Positions 17,454 to 26,718 of a DNA stretch of 64,000 bases are shown piece by piece (the first letter of the stretch is position 1; every line of letters begins with the position of its first letter). Origin of the DNA: Alteromonas sp047556435. GTDB taxonomy: Bacteria; Pseudomonadota; Gammaproteobacteria; Enterobacterales; Alteromonadaceae. The stretch is taken from contig NZ_CP180210.1 of the NCBI RefSeq assembly GCF_047556435.1, positions 2,728,001-2,792,000 of the forward strand, read 5' to 3'. The notes beneath the pieces are model-generated. The model was not told the DNA's origin, did not search any database, and saw only the letters and a program-made list of their open reading frames with translations. The position numbers and the translations under genes are program-made.

Positions 17454-18763
17454 TGGAGGTCACACAGGTTGCTTACCAGCACCATGATATCGGTGCGCTG
17501 AGTTTTGACACCGAAACCGGACTGGGTGCGTTCGAGTATACGCCATCATTCATTAAAACCGGTATTGAGCTAGCGCCACTGAAAATGCCATTGTCGACGC
17601 GCATATACAGTTTTCCCGAATTGTCATATGAGACATTCAAAGGGCTGCCTGGGATGATTGCCGATTCGCTGCCTGATGACTTTGGCAACGCCGTATTGAA
17701 TGCCTGGGTGGCGAATCAGGGCAAATCCCCAACAGATATCTCGCCATTACAGCGCCTGCAATATACCGGAAGCAGAGGTATGGGAGCCCTGGAGTATTAT
17801 CCCGCAACCCGACTTCGCCGGCTCAACGCCTCTCAGCAGTTAGAAATAGAATCGTTAGTAGCTATTGCACAGGATATCCTCGATACCAGAGGAGATTTTG
17901 AGGTGAAGCTGGGCGAATATGGCCATGAAGATCGTGAAGCGATGATGGAGTTACTTTCTGTAGGCATGAGCGCAGGCGGTGCCCGACCAAAAGCGGTACT
18001 GGCATTCAACAACGACTTCACGCAGGTGCGTTCAGGACAAACCACTATCCCCGAAGGATTTACACATTATTTGATGAAGTTTGATGGTGTAAATGAGCAC
18101 AACCAAAATAAGGAAACATTCGGTGACCCGTTAGGTTTTGGTGCAATGGAGTATGTCTATCATTTAATGGCAACGCGTTGTGGCATCGATATGATGCCGT
18201 GCAGATTACTGCAGGAAGGCGATCGACGACATTTTCTTACCCAGCGTTTTGACCGGACCGGCAATCAGAAAATCCATGTTCAGACACTAAATGGTATAGC
18301 CCATGTCGATTATAGGAAGCCTGGGGCATTCTCGTACGCCGAGTTGTTTGAAACCGCCAGACAATTGCGATTGCCAGCCAGTGATGCCATGCAGTTGCTA
18401 CAACGAATGGTATTTAATATCGTCGCCCGCAACCATGATGATCATGCCAAAAACGTCGCCTTCATGCTGCAAGGCGATACTTGGTCGCTAGCCCCTGCTT
18501 ATGACCTGGCCTACAGTTACAAACCCGGGAGCAAGTGGGTAAACAGCCACTGGATGTCATTAAACGGAAAACGTGACGACTTCAGTCGGGACGATTTTTA
18601 CAGCCTCGAGAAGTTAAGTCCGTTGTTTCGCAGGAAGAAAATCGATGCGGTAATTGATAGCACCGTAGAACATGTCTCGCAATGGAACAGCCTGGCAAAA
18701 GCGTGGCAGGTACCTGACTCGCTGCGAGAAGAGATTGCGGCAAACCTTCGCTTACATCTATAG
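17447..18763 (+). CDS. hipA: HipA-type serine/threonine kinase toxin
   Basis: HipA toxins phosphorylate a translation target (GltX in E. coli) and cause growth arrest; the target here is not known. The 438-residue protein has the N-terminal HipA subdomain (FEYTPSFIKTG...GLPGMIADSLPDDFGNAVLNAWV), the glycine-rich GMSAGGARPKA segment that positions ATP, the catalytic-loop motif RNHDDHAKN, and the metal-binding DLAYSY. All key residues are present, so it should be active. Two starts are possible: 17447 or the ATG at 17453, which overlaps the hipB stop by one base (TAATG). Confidence 0.9.
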   Translation: MVMEVTQVAYQHHDIGALSFDTETGLGAFEYTPSFIKTGIELAPLKMPLSTRIYSFPELSYETFKGLPGMIADSLPDDFGNAVLNAWVANQGKSPTDISPLQRLQYTGSRGMGALEYYPATRLRRLNASQQLEIESLVAIAQDILDTRGDFEVKLGEYGHEDREAMMELLSVGMSAGGARPKAVLAFNNDFTQVRSGQTTIPEGFTHYLMKFDGVNEHNQNKETFGDPLGFGAMEYVYHLMATRCGIDMMPCRLLQEGDRRHFLTQRFDRTGNQKIHVQTLNGIAHVDYRKPGAFSYAELFETARQLRLPASDAMQLLQRMVFNIVARNHDDHAKNVAFMLQGDTWSLAPAYDLAYSYKPGSKWVNSHWMSLNGKRDDFSRDDFYSLEKLSPLFRRKKIDAVIDSTVEHVSQWNSLAKAWQVPDSLREEIAANLRLHL

Positions 18764-18831
18764 CATACTGCAGGCTGCCCCCTGCCGGCTAGCGAGTAAC
18801 TGCTATATATCCGGCTATTGCTTCAGTGCAC

Positions 18832-19419
18832 CTAACCATTCTCTATATTCCGGCGTTTTACCTCCTCGACAAGTTGGGGAAAAAAGACACGAAAACCTTC
18901 TCTTAGTTCCTTATCATGGTGGGCAATTTCCTGCGTTATTCGTGCAAACTGATTCGGAAATCTCACGCGCCGGGCAAGATTCTCAATGGCCTGCAACGTG
19001 CCATCATAGGTGGCATAATGTCCAAACCAGTCACGTTCAATAACCGACGTCATGACAGGCTGCATGGAAGGGGGCATTGCTTGTAATCGCAATGACAGAC
19101 GGCGGTAACACTGCGCTTTGAAGCTGTCAAAGTCCTCGGTGTGATAATGCTGCCATTCACTTATCAGGTAATGATCAAACAAAACATCCAGGGCGACCCC
19201 GGAAAAACGGCGGGTGTCACGCGAAAACAGAGCTCTGCCACTTCTTACCGCTGGATGGTTGTCGGTAAGTCTGTCCACCAGAAGGTGATTTTGCACACCG
19301 GCCTGAACTGCCGGCGAATAGAGGTTGGTGTCTTCACCTTTACGAAAATCGCCCAGCAAATTGCCCATAAATGAGTCATTGGTAGGCTGTGCAAGATAAA
19401 GGTGCGCAAAATAATTCAT
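18832..19419 (-). CDS. acpH: Acyl carrier protein phosphodiesterase
   Basis: Removes the 4'-phosphopantetheine group from holo-ACP. 195 residues from the Met of MNYFAHLYLA, the conserved N-terminus of the family; the frame opens five codons further upstream (19434) but without family sequence. Conserved HD-like features are visible: GNLLGDFRKG, NHLLVDRLTD, RFSGVALDVLFDHYL and the C-terminal RRVRFPNQF. Converges with hipA, 68 bases apart. Confidence 0.88.
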   Translation of the reverse strand: MNYFAHLYLAQPTNDSFMGNLLGDFRKGEDTNLYSPAVQAGVQNHLLVDRLTDNHPAVRSGRALFSRDTRRFSGVALDVLFDHYLISEWQHYHTEDFDSFKAQCYRRLSLRLQAMPPSMQPVMTSVIERDWFGHYATYDGTLQAIENLARRVRFPNQFARITQEIAHHDKELREGFRVFFPQLVEEVKRRNIENG

Positions 19420-19460
19420 GTATCCATTATGCACCAGCCCGAGTAGGGTGAAAACCCACC

Positions 19461-21371
19461 CTACTTCGTGGCGGAACCAGCGAACGTGATAAGGCTGTAG
19501 TCAGACAGTGCTGATATAAACGCATTGAACTGGTCAAATTCTTTTGCTGTCAGTTTTCTCGCTGGGATCTGAAGCCTGGTTATGACTTTCAGAACTTCCT
19601 GTCCATCACGCGGTTGCTGATGCGAGACATCGCGATGCATGGTTCCAAAAACATGTTCAAAATCGAGTTCAACGGGCTTGCGGCTAATGCGCCAGGATGC
19701 CGGAAAAGTCATAGCGTAAGTCGACGTGATATGCGCTCCAGGGAAATGGACATCATACCGTGTATTTTCAATCTTCGAGGTCGCCAGCTCGTGTTGGATC
19801 CACGCATCTGACTCTTCCAGTAAAAACCCGTCCGTAGCCGAAAAGTAAGGCGAGAACGTGGTTTTAGACTGGCTTCGCATGTCAGCAGTCAGTTCATTAA
19901 TGCCATGAAACGAAAATTCCGGATTGGCCCCCTCAGAAACAATACTCTCGTACAATTCTGAGGCCCATTTCTGACGTTCACCCTCTCCGAGTCCGGCAAG
20001 TTTGCTGCGGATCTGCCCCTCATAGGCATTCAGATAGGTTACCGTTTGCACTTCCGTCTGACCACCGTCAGAGGTAAAAGCAATTTCGGAAGACGCCTCC
20101 AGTTTCCAGCGATACTGATCCGCAGGTATAACGCTTAACTGCGGCTCACCGTTTAGCGGTAATGCCACGCGGTTCTGGATCCAGTCTGAAATATCCGTCC
20201 ATGGCGTGTAGGCATCTGTCGGATCAAGACAACGCATGGCGTCATTCTCAAAGCAAACCACAACGTGATCAAAGGTTGAAACCGAAGGTAATAATACGTT
20301 TTCGGGCTCACGCCGCTCCGTCGCCACCAATACCGGGTTAGCTTCTATACCAATTTCCCGCAGTAGTGCCAGCAACAAGACTGACTTATCCTTGCAATCA
20401 CCATAACGGTTAGCAATGGTGGAATCGACATGATGCGGTACGATGGCGTGCCCGGCCTCAGACATAGAAACGTAACGCACATCCCGGGCCACAAACTCGT
20501 AGATAGCGGCTATCTTCTCTTCTGTCGTAATGGCATCTTTGGTCAGTGTTTGCGCCAGCGACGCCACTTCAGCACTATTTTCCATGGCATCGTTGAACCC
20601 TGATAGCACAATATCCTGCACCGCACGCCAGTCATCCAGCGTACTCAATGCAATCTGGCCCAACTCATCGCTCCAGCTAACCTCTTCATCCGGCGCGGCT
20701 GGTAGTATGTTTTCACCGGCACAGCGAAACGTATTACCCGCCTGTTCGCATGTAACCTCATTGCTGTTGCTCGCTACCACGAGCGGCCTTTCATCTGTCC
20801 ACGAGGCCTGCAGTTCATATTTCAGTGTGTTGGCGTGTAATTGTGGCCGGAACAAAGACGACCAGTCGTCGTCTGCTGACAGCGGATGCACAATCTGATA
20901 CTGAATAACAGAGGCTCCACCAGCCTGAAGCCCGGGATACGAGATAATCTTTTGCCTGGTATCCGTGAAGGTGTTGTAAGTATCAGATTCAACGTCTTTC
21001 ACGCTCTGCGCGTCTACTTCCCGCACCTCGCCACGCGGCGAAATACTTCCGGCAAATAAGATATCCAGTGTTTCAATGTCAGGGCGGTAGTAAACCGACT
21101 CATACCCTGAGTCCTGAACGGAAGACTTCGTCGGATAAAACCAGATTGTGGTTACGGTAGTTATTGCCTTATCCTGCTGAAGGGTAATATCAATGCGCTT
21201 TTCCAGCGCAGTGAGGACATCAAGCTGCTTATCGGCTTCAGACAAGGAATGTATTGCATGTTCTGCCACTGGCGGCATTTGCGCATGAGCCGGTAGCATC
21301 ATGCATAGTAGCCACAAACCAAGACCCCGGTTTATCCCTCTACTTATCAAAACCGAATCCTTTTGCGTCAT
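19461..21371 (-). CDS. Exported DUF3857 / transglutaminase-like protein
   Basis: A 636-residue protein with a signal peptide (cleavage near AHA-QM). The N-terminal half resembles DUF3857 (beta-rich), the middle a transglutaminase-core domain with a full Cys-His-Asp triad: Cys in NRYGDCKDKS, His in STFDHVVV, Asp in CLDPTD. A beta-rich C-terminal domain follows. Family members are thought to be periplasmic peptidase-like or cross-linking proteins; the substrate is unknown. Its 5' end overlaps the preceding membrane-protein gene by 32 bases, so the two are translated together. Confidence 0.8.
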   Translation of the reverse strand: MTQKDSVLISRGINRGLGLWLLCMMLPAHAQMPPVAEHAIHSLSEADKQLDVLTALEKRIDITLQQDKAITTVTTIWFYPTKSSVQDSGYESVYYRPDIETLDILFAGSISPRGEVREVDAQSVKDVESDTYNTFTDTRQKIISYPGLQAGGASVIQYQIVHPLSADDDWSSLFRPQLHANTLKYELQASWTDERPLVVASNSNEVTCEQAGNTFRCAGENILPAAPDEEVSWSDELGQIALSTLDDWRAVQDIVLSGFNDAMENSAEVASLAQTLTKDAITTEEKIAAIYEFVARDVRYVSMSEAGHAIVPHHVDSTIANRYGDCKDKSVLLLALLREIGIEANPVLVATERREPENVLLPSVSTFDHVVVCFENDAMRCLDPTDAYTPWTDISDWIQNRVALPLNGEPQLSVIPADQYRWKLEASSEIAFTSDGGQTEVQTVTYLNAYEGQIRSKLAGLGEGERQKWASELYESIVSEGANPEFSFHGINELTADMRSQSKTTFSPYFSATDGFLLEESDAWIQHELATSKIENTRYDVHFPGAHITSTYAMTFPASWRISRKPVELDFEHVFGTMHRDVSHQQPRDGQEVLKVITRLQIPARKLTAKEFDQFNAFISALSDYSLITFAGSATK

Positions 21372-22377
21372 TAATGAAATCGTCTTTATATTTTTCCATT
21401 ATCCCTGCGCTGGCTTCAAAAAAACCAACCAACTCAATAATTTGATTATTATCCCCCTCCTTTTGACTGGCGAGATATATGACACGTTTATCATTCGCTA
21501 CCGACTCACAAATCGTCCAGGTCCATACGCGAGTCGTGTTGTCGATAAAGGTACGCGTAAAATCACATTCCGGAGAGGACAAACTGCTGACGAATCCGTC
21601 ATAGCGGTTATTACTCAGATTTTGCATCGACTCTTCGTCGTTATATATAAATACGGCATACCACATGTCAGATAACGGTCCTACCAGCTCAAATGCCGAC
21701 GTGCCGTCAGTGACTGTACCTGTATCTACTTTCTTCCAGCCGGTCTGACTAAGTGGCAAATAAAATGGCAGGCCATCCTTTTTGACTGAAGTGTGAGGAG
21801 CATATTCTTCCGTCATCGCCAGTTTAATTTCTTCGTGCAGAAGCAGAGTAAAGACCGTCACCAGAACGGGCGTAAATAAAAGCACCGCTATCCACTCCGG
21901 CACATTGTAGCCAGCAGATCTGGGCATTACCGGTTTGTGACTGACGCGACGACGAAGGCGGTTCACTCTTACGTGAAGCGGAATAAACCAGACGACAAGC
22001 ACGAAAAAGAGCCCCAGCTGGGTAAGTACATCCAGCTTCACAACGGTCGCAAGGTTAGAGGCCACGGTTAACCCGAAAAAAGCCGCCATCCAGAGATAGT
22101 CAAAAATAGCCGGCCAGCGCGGACAATCAAGCCGCTTCTGAGCATCCCGCAACGCATTAAAAAACCTGGGCAGCGCAAATGGCTGTAAAAGCGCAAAGAA
22201 CGGAACGAATATCCATAGCACCGGTGTAGAAGGTTGACCGGCGATCCGCCGGAAATCACGTGCTGCCAGATAGAACCAGACCCCCAGATATAAACCGGCG
22301 GTAGCGAACACCAGCAGCGCTTCCAGTAAAAAATGGCGTGTAGGCGCTGTTACCGGCGTAGCGTCGGCATCCTGCAT
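21340..22377 (-). CDS. Membrane protein with extracytoplasmic C-terminal domain, paired with the transglutaminase-like protein
   Basis: A 345-residue protein with about five hydrophobic segments in the first 190 residues (for example FLLEALLVFATAGLYLGVWFYLAA, WIFVPFFALLQPFAL, LGLFFVLVVWFIPL, WIAVLLFTPVLVTVFTLLL) and then a soluble domain with a likely disulfide pair (Cys in SPECDF and WTICES). The basic stretch VRVNRLRRRVSHK marks a cytoplasmic loop. I do not recognise the family. Overlap with the downstream gene suggests a joint envelope function. Confidence 0.65.
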   Translation of the reverse strand: MQDADATPVTAPTRHFLLEALLVFATAGLYLGVWFYLAARDFRRIAGQPSTPVLWIFVPFFALLQPFALPRFFNALRDAQKRLDCPRWPAIFDYLWMAAFFGLTVASNLATVVKLDVLTQLGLFFVLVVWFIPLHVRVNRLRRRVSHKPVMPRSAGYNVPEWIAVLLFTPVLVTVFTLLLHEEIKLAMTEEYAPHTSVKKDGLPFYLPLSQTGWKKVDTGTVTDGTSAFELVGPLSDMWYAVFIYNDEESMQNLSNNRYDGFVSSLSSPECDFTRTFIDNTTRVWTWTICESVANDKRVIYLASQKEGDNNQIIELVGFFEASAGIMEKYKDDFINDAKGFGFDK

Positions 22378-22620
22378 ACTTCAATTCCTTCTGTCTTGAC
22401 GTACTGCAAACCGAATAATTATTCGTTCGCGCCGTGCAGATGTATATTTTTTGATTCATGCTGAAAATGACTACAGCAGTTACGTTTTATATCAGAATTT
22501 TTCGGTGATACCAATTGCATCCGGCAAGCGCGACCCGTCATTGTTATCCGTTGCAGCGACGATGTTGCTGAATGACAGTGCCACCAATAACTGTTTTTCC
22601 TCTCTCACACCAATTATTGC

Positions 22621-22648
22621 TTGAACCCTACTCTGAGATCCGTACTAT
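22621..22648 (+). promoter_or_regulatory. Candidate miaE promoter
   Basis: TTGAAC (22621-22626), 16-bp spacer, TACTAT (22643-22648), 38 bases before the miaE start. The rest of the 309-bp gap to the divergent membrane-protein gene shows nothing else I can name. Confidence 0.45.
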
Positions 22649-22686
22649 GCGACGCGTATATTTTGCCCGTTGTTTAGGACGCCACC

Positions 22687-23463
22687 ATGACTGATGTGCA
22701 TTCGGAAATTTCAGATTTATTAACGCCCGTGAGTCAGTTTCTGCGCTGTCAGACCCCGAAAGACTGGATAACGGAAGCAGTGAAGCCTGAAAACTTGCGC
22801 GTCTTGCTAACAGATCATTTAATTTGTGAGTTAAAAGCGGCTCAGTCGGCGATGTATTTGCTTCGCCGCTATATCGCCGATGATGCTACCAGCGGGCAGC
22901 TACTGAACTGGCTGCGTCCTTATGAAGACTTTACGTATCGTCATCAGGGCAACTGGCAGGACTTGCACACAAAGAACTTGTCAAAATCGCTGTTTCCTGT
23001 CACCCACCTTGATGCGTTCCAGTCGAGTCTGCTGGATAAAATGGTATTACTCATAAAAGAAGAGTTACACCACTTCTATCAGGTGCTTGAGATTATGCAC
23101 GCTATGGGCATGGAGTATCGCTCTGTAACTTCAAGCCGCTACGCTAACGGCATGCTTAAACATGTGCGTACTTATGAGCCTCAGAAGCTAATTGATAAAC
23201 TGATTTGTGGTGCCTATATAGAAGCACGCTCTTGTGAGCGTTTCGCCAGCCTGATCCCCTATGTCGACAACACCCTCGGCAAATTTTATCTGTCACTATT
23301 GCGCTCTGAAGCACGTCATTTCGAAGATTATCTGACGCTGGCAAGTGCCATTGCTGACCATGATATTCAGGAACGCATTGACCACTTTGGTGACGTAGAG
23401 AAAACGTTAATCTTATCTCCTGACAACGAGTTTCGCTTTCACAGCGGCCCACTGGCGGCCTGA
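22687..23463 (+). CDS. miaE: tRNA 2-methylthio-N6-isopentenyladenosine-37 hydroxylase
   Basis: An oxygen-dependent non-haem di-iron enzyme that hydroxylates the isopentenyl group of ms2i6A37 in tRNAs reading UNN codons. The 258-residue, mostly helical protein shows the carboxylate and histidine ligand pattern of the family: DHLICELKAAQSA, EELHHFYQV, GAYIEARSCERF and SEARHFEDY. Monocistronic by its surroundings. It implies the host also has MiaA and MiaB, which are outside this window. Confidence 0.9.
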   Translation: MTDVHSEISDLLTPVSQFLRCQTPKDWITEAVKPENLRVLLTDHLICELKAAQSAMYLLRRYIADDATSGQLLNWLRPYEDFTYRHQGNWQDLHTKNLSKSLFPVTHLDAFQSSLLDKMVLLIKEELHHFYQVLEIMHAMGMEYRSVTSSRYANGMLKHVRTYEPQKLIDKLICGAYIEARSCERFASLIPYVDNTLGKFYLSLLRSEARHFEDYLTLASAIADHDIQERIDHFGDVEKTLILSPDNEFRFHSGPLAA

Positions 23464-23695
23464 TTCTTTCTGCCAAATAGCAGACTTCGCCGTCAGTCAC
23501 TCTACACACTCCGGGCATCACGTCGCCAGCTATCGGGCGCTTGTTTTTGTATTCGAATCAACACGTTGAAGACCTGATCATATTTTCACCAATAATTGTT
23601 GACGAAACCATCAGCTTAAGACAGACTGATGTAAAATACTTGTTAATTACCTGTAATTAACATTGCATCCTGCAACATCAGTAACGGTAAAATCT

Positions 23696-24295
23696 ATGAT
23701 CCTGAATCACCTTGTGGGCATTTATACCCATCCAAAAGAAGAGTGGCAAAGCATTGATCGTAAACACGAAAACTATTTTTATGCGCTTAGCCACATTGCA
23801 GTAATCGCGCTTATTCCGGCAATTGTTGCCTATTATTCAGCCGCTTATCTAGGCTGGAGTATTGGCGCCGGAGATTTGATCAAGCTCACTCCACAAAGCG
23901 CACTGGGTATGGCCGTAGGCATGTACCTTGGATTAATTGCTGGCGTTGTCGGACTCGCAGTACTTATTCACCAGTTGGCGAACGCCTTCGATGCACAGCC
24001 AACTTACACGCAATCATTGGAACTGGCAGCGTATACCGCTACGCCGCTGTTTATGGCTGGCTTTGCAGGACTCTATCCCGAACTTTGGTTTGTGATGACA
24101 GCCATACTTGCAGGCGTAAGCTATTCCGTTTATTTACTGTATTCTGGCGTGCCAATACTGATGCATATCCCTGAAGAGAAAGGGTTTATCTATGCTAGTT
24201 CAGTGGTTACCTGTGGCCTGGTGCTGATGGTGATCCTGATGGCGTCATCCGTCATTATGTGGAGCATGGGCTTCGGTCCGGTATATGTCCACTAA
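23696..24295 (+). CDS. Yip1-family integral membrane protein
   Basis: A 199-residue protein from the ATG at 23696 (the frame runs upstream to 23663). The N-terminal HLVGIYTHPKEEWQSI motif is typical of bacterial Yip1/YIPF proteins, where it precedes five membrane helices; here hydrophobic stretches lie at about 30-55, 69-100, 121-136, 138-160 and 173-195. The role in bacteria is unknown. Convergent with purF across a bidirectional terminator. Confidence 0.8.
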   Translation: MILNHLVGIYTHPKEEWQSIDRKHENYFYALSHIAVIALIPAIVAYYSAAYLGWSIGAGDLIKLTPQSALGMAVGMYLGLIAGVVGLAVLIHQLANAFDAQPTYTQSLELAAYTATPLFMAGFAGLYPELWFVMTAILAGVSYSVYLLYSGVPILMHIPEEKGFIYASSVVTCGLVLMVILMASSVIMWSMGFGPVYVH

Positions 24296-24360
24296 GATAT
24301 GCACGTCACTGCATATCGACACTGACTGCTAAAGCAGTCCTTTATACTCACCAAAAGTAA

Positions 24361-24388
24361 AAAAGCCGCAATGTGCGGCTTTTTTTAT
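24361..24388. terminator. Bidirectional terminator between the Yip1-type gene and purF
   Basis: AAAAGCCGCA (24361-24370) pairs with TGCGGCTTTT (24374-24383) across a short ATG loop, with a T tract on the plus strand and an A tract (T on the minus transcript) on the other side. It serves both convergent transcripts. Confidence 0.9.
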
Positions 24389-24415
24389 TGTGTTCGCGCG
24401 AAGAACAGTGACGGC

Positions 24416-25942
24416 TTAGTCGTCATTGTTATCCATATTGTGCAGATCCAGATTGGTCAGCTCTGCCTGAACCACCGGCGCTTTGCGAGACTGCTCGCCA
24501 CGGGCCATGTCGATTTTTTCCAAATAGCTTTGATCAACATCACCGGTAATATAATTACCATCAAAAACTGAAGTTTCGAATCGCGGTATCTCCGGGTTCT
24601 CTTCTCGAACGGCATCTACCAGGTCGCTGATGTCCTGAAATATCAAACCATCAGCCTGAATCAGATCAGAGATTTGGTCGATTTCACGACCGTAAGCAAT
24701 CAGTTCATTAGCTGATGGCATATCAATGCCGTACACATTCGGGAAACGAATTTCCGGTGCAGCTGAAGCAAAATAAACCTTCTTCGCTCCCGACTCCCGT
24801 GCCATTTCGATAATCTGACCTGATGTCGTTCCGCGAACAATTGAGTCGTCTACCAGCAGTACGTTTTTCCCTTTAAACTCAGAGGAGATAGCGTTCAGTT
24901 TACGACGCACTGACTTTTTACGCATGGTCTGGCCAGGCATAATGAAGGTACGCCCAATATAGCGGTTTTTCACGAACCCCTGGCGATACGGCAACTCAAG
25001 CGTATTGGCAATTTGTAAGGCCACGTCCATTGATGTTTCCGGGATGGGAATAACCACGTCAATATCAAGATCAGCCCATTCGCGGGCGATTTTCTCACCC
25101 AGCTTACGCCCCATATTCACGCGAGACGCGTATACGGAAATACCATCAATAAAGGTATCCGGACGGGCAAAATACACAAACTCAAAGATACAGGGTGACG
25201 TCATGGGATTTTCAGCACACTGCTGGGTGTGCAGCTCCCCGGCTTCGGTAATATACACCGCTTCACCAGGCGCCACGTCACGGATAAAGGTAAAGCCAAC
25301 CGCATCAAGTGCAACACTTTCTGACGCCACCATCCATTCTTCACCAAGCTCAGTTACGCGCTTTCCTAATGCCAACGGGCGAATACCGTTCGGATCACGG
25401 AATGCCACAATACCCTGCCCGATAATGGCTGCAACAACGGCATAGGCGCCACGAATTTTTTTATGTACTTTGGTAATTACTTTGAAGATATCGCTCGCAC
25501 GGACAGTCAGCTCGGTACATTGCTGGAGTTCATGTGCCAGGATGTTCAAAAGCAGTTCTGAGTCAGACGTCGTGTTAATGTGACGGCGGGCAATTCGGAA
25601 AACCTCTTCCTGCAGCTCGTGAGCGTTGGTCAGGTTACCGTTATGCGCAAAGGCAATACCGAAAGGTGAGTTCACATAAAATGGCTGGGCCTCTGCCGAG
25701 CTTGACGTGCCTGCGGTAGGATAACGAACATGTCCGATGCCCATATTGCCAGTCAGACGCTTCATGTGGCGCGTATGGAATACATCGCGCACCAGGCCAT
25801 TGGCCTTACGCAGGTTGAACATATTCCGGTCAATGGTCATTATACCGGCAGCATCCTGGCCACGGTGCTGTAGCACGGTCAGGCCGTCATACAACGACTG
25901 CGCTACCGGGGTTTTACCAACTATTCCGACAATACCACACAT
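24416..25942 (-). CDS. purF: Amidophosphoribosyltransferase
   Basis: First committed step of purine synthesis: PRPP and glutamine to 5-phosphoribosylamine. 508 residues. The N-terminal glutaminase domain begins MCGIVGIVG with Cys2 as nucleophile and keeps GHVRYPTAG and HNGNLTNA. The C-terminal PRTase domain carries the PRPP loop VLLVDDSIVRGTTSGQII. It follows cvpA by 14 bases, the conserved cvpA-purF order. Confidence 0.97.
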   Translation of the reverse strand: MCGIVGIVGKTPVAQSLYDGLTVLQHRGQDAAGIMTIDRNMFNLRKANGLVRDVFHTRHMKRLTGNMGIGHVRYPTAGTSSSAEAQPFYVNSPFGIAFAHNGNLTNAHELQEEVFRIARRHINTTSDSELLLNILAHELQQCTELTVRASDIFKVITKVHKKIRGAYAVVAAIIGQGIVAFRDPNGIRPLALGKRVTELGEEWMVASESVALDAVGFTFIRDVAPGEAVYITEAGELHTQQCAENPMTSPCIFEFVYFARPDTFIDGISVYASRVNMGRKLGEKIAREWADLDIDVVIPIPETSMDVALQIANTLELPYRQGFVKNRYIGRTFIMPGQTMRKKSVRRKLNAISSEFKGKNVLLVDDSIVRGTTSGQIIEMARESGAKKVYFASAAPEIRFPNVYGIDMPSANELIAYGREIDQISDLIQADGLIFQDISDLVDAVREENPEIPRFETSVFDGNYITGDVDQSYLEKIDMARGEQSRKAPVVQAELTNLDLHNMDNNDD

Positions 25943-25956
25943 GTGAGTTACCTATT

Positions 25957-26445
25957 TCAAGCGGGTTTTAAGAAACTTGAGCCGTCTTTCACAAACGTGA
26001 AAAACCATTCAATGATAATGGCGAATTCAGGTATCAATACCGAACTTTGCCACCATTGTGACGACGCTGAGGGCGTGAAGGTGTCCATAAAAAACAACAA
26101 TGCACTTACGATAAGCGCCCCACGCAGAGCCCCAAAAACGGCCCCGAGCGCACGATCCGTACCAGATAATCCGGTAGCCTGAACCAATTGCCCAAATGCG
26201 TAATTGAGCATGGCTCCCATGATCAGCGTCGCAATGAACAACACCGCAATCGCGGCGCCATTACGTAATAATTCGTCTTCAATCCGTGTGAAGTATACTG
26301 CCAGATCGGCATAAAACTGACTTGCAATGAAAAGTGCGCCAAACCAGACGACTAAAGAGATGGCTTCTTTAACAAAGCCTCTAATCAGGCTAATTAAGGT
26401 AGATACCGCGATGATACCCAGAATGGAAAAGTCTACCCAGTTCAT
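25957..26445 (-). CDS. cvpA: CvpA family membrane protein
   Basis: A 162-residue inner-membrane protein with four hydrophobic segments, starting with the family signature NWVDFSILGIIAVSTLISLIRGFVKE. In E. coli it is needed for colicin V export and bile resistance, with no known biochemical activity. First gene after a candidate promoter at 26511-26539; co-transcribed with purF. Confidence 0.92.
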   Translation of the reverse strand: MNWVDFSILGIIAVSTLISLIRGFVKEAISLVVWFGALFIASQFYADLAVYFTRIEDELLRNGAAIAVLFIATLIMGAMLNYAFGQLVQATGLSGTDRALGAVFGALRGALIVSALLFFMDTFTPSASSQWWQSSVLIPEFAIIIEWFFTFVKDGSSFLKPA

Positions 26446-26510
26446 TGTCTCATAATCAGCTCGTTGTGCCCGAATTTGGCCTTCGGGGTGCCCATGGCGA
26501 GATGGCGCGC

Positions 26511-26539
26511 ATTCTATCAGAAGCCTGAATGATTACCAA
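26511..26539 (-). promoter_or_regulatory. Candidate promoter of cvpA-purF
   Basis: On the minus strand, TTGGTA (plus coordinates 26534-26539), 17-bp spacer, TAGAAT (26511-26516). It lies about 65 bases before cvpA and would let cvpA-purF be expressed apart from folC-dedD. The leader contains a small hairpin (CCCGAA/TTCGGG). I saw no PurR-type palindrome. Confidence 0.55.
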
Positions 26540-26718
26540 TCAGTATTCCATTTTCTGAGTCTGAGATTTGTAAAGGAATATCGCTGATATTAGCAGACAA
26601 TAGCCCATCTGCGGGGCACTGTGTAAACTCTGGCAATGTCGGCACGTTGACTGATGGGCTTAGGCGTTCTCTGGTGAGTTTCATCCTTCCCCGGTTCAAC
26701 GCGAATAAGTATTAGTGC

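Noticed and set aside
26517..26699. 60-codon minus-strand frame between dedD and cvpA
   Set aside because: Its first codon is TTG without ribosome-binding site and the internal ATG has GGAAGG with no spacer; kept only as a low-interest point for checking.
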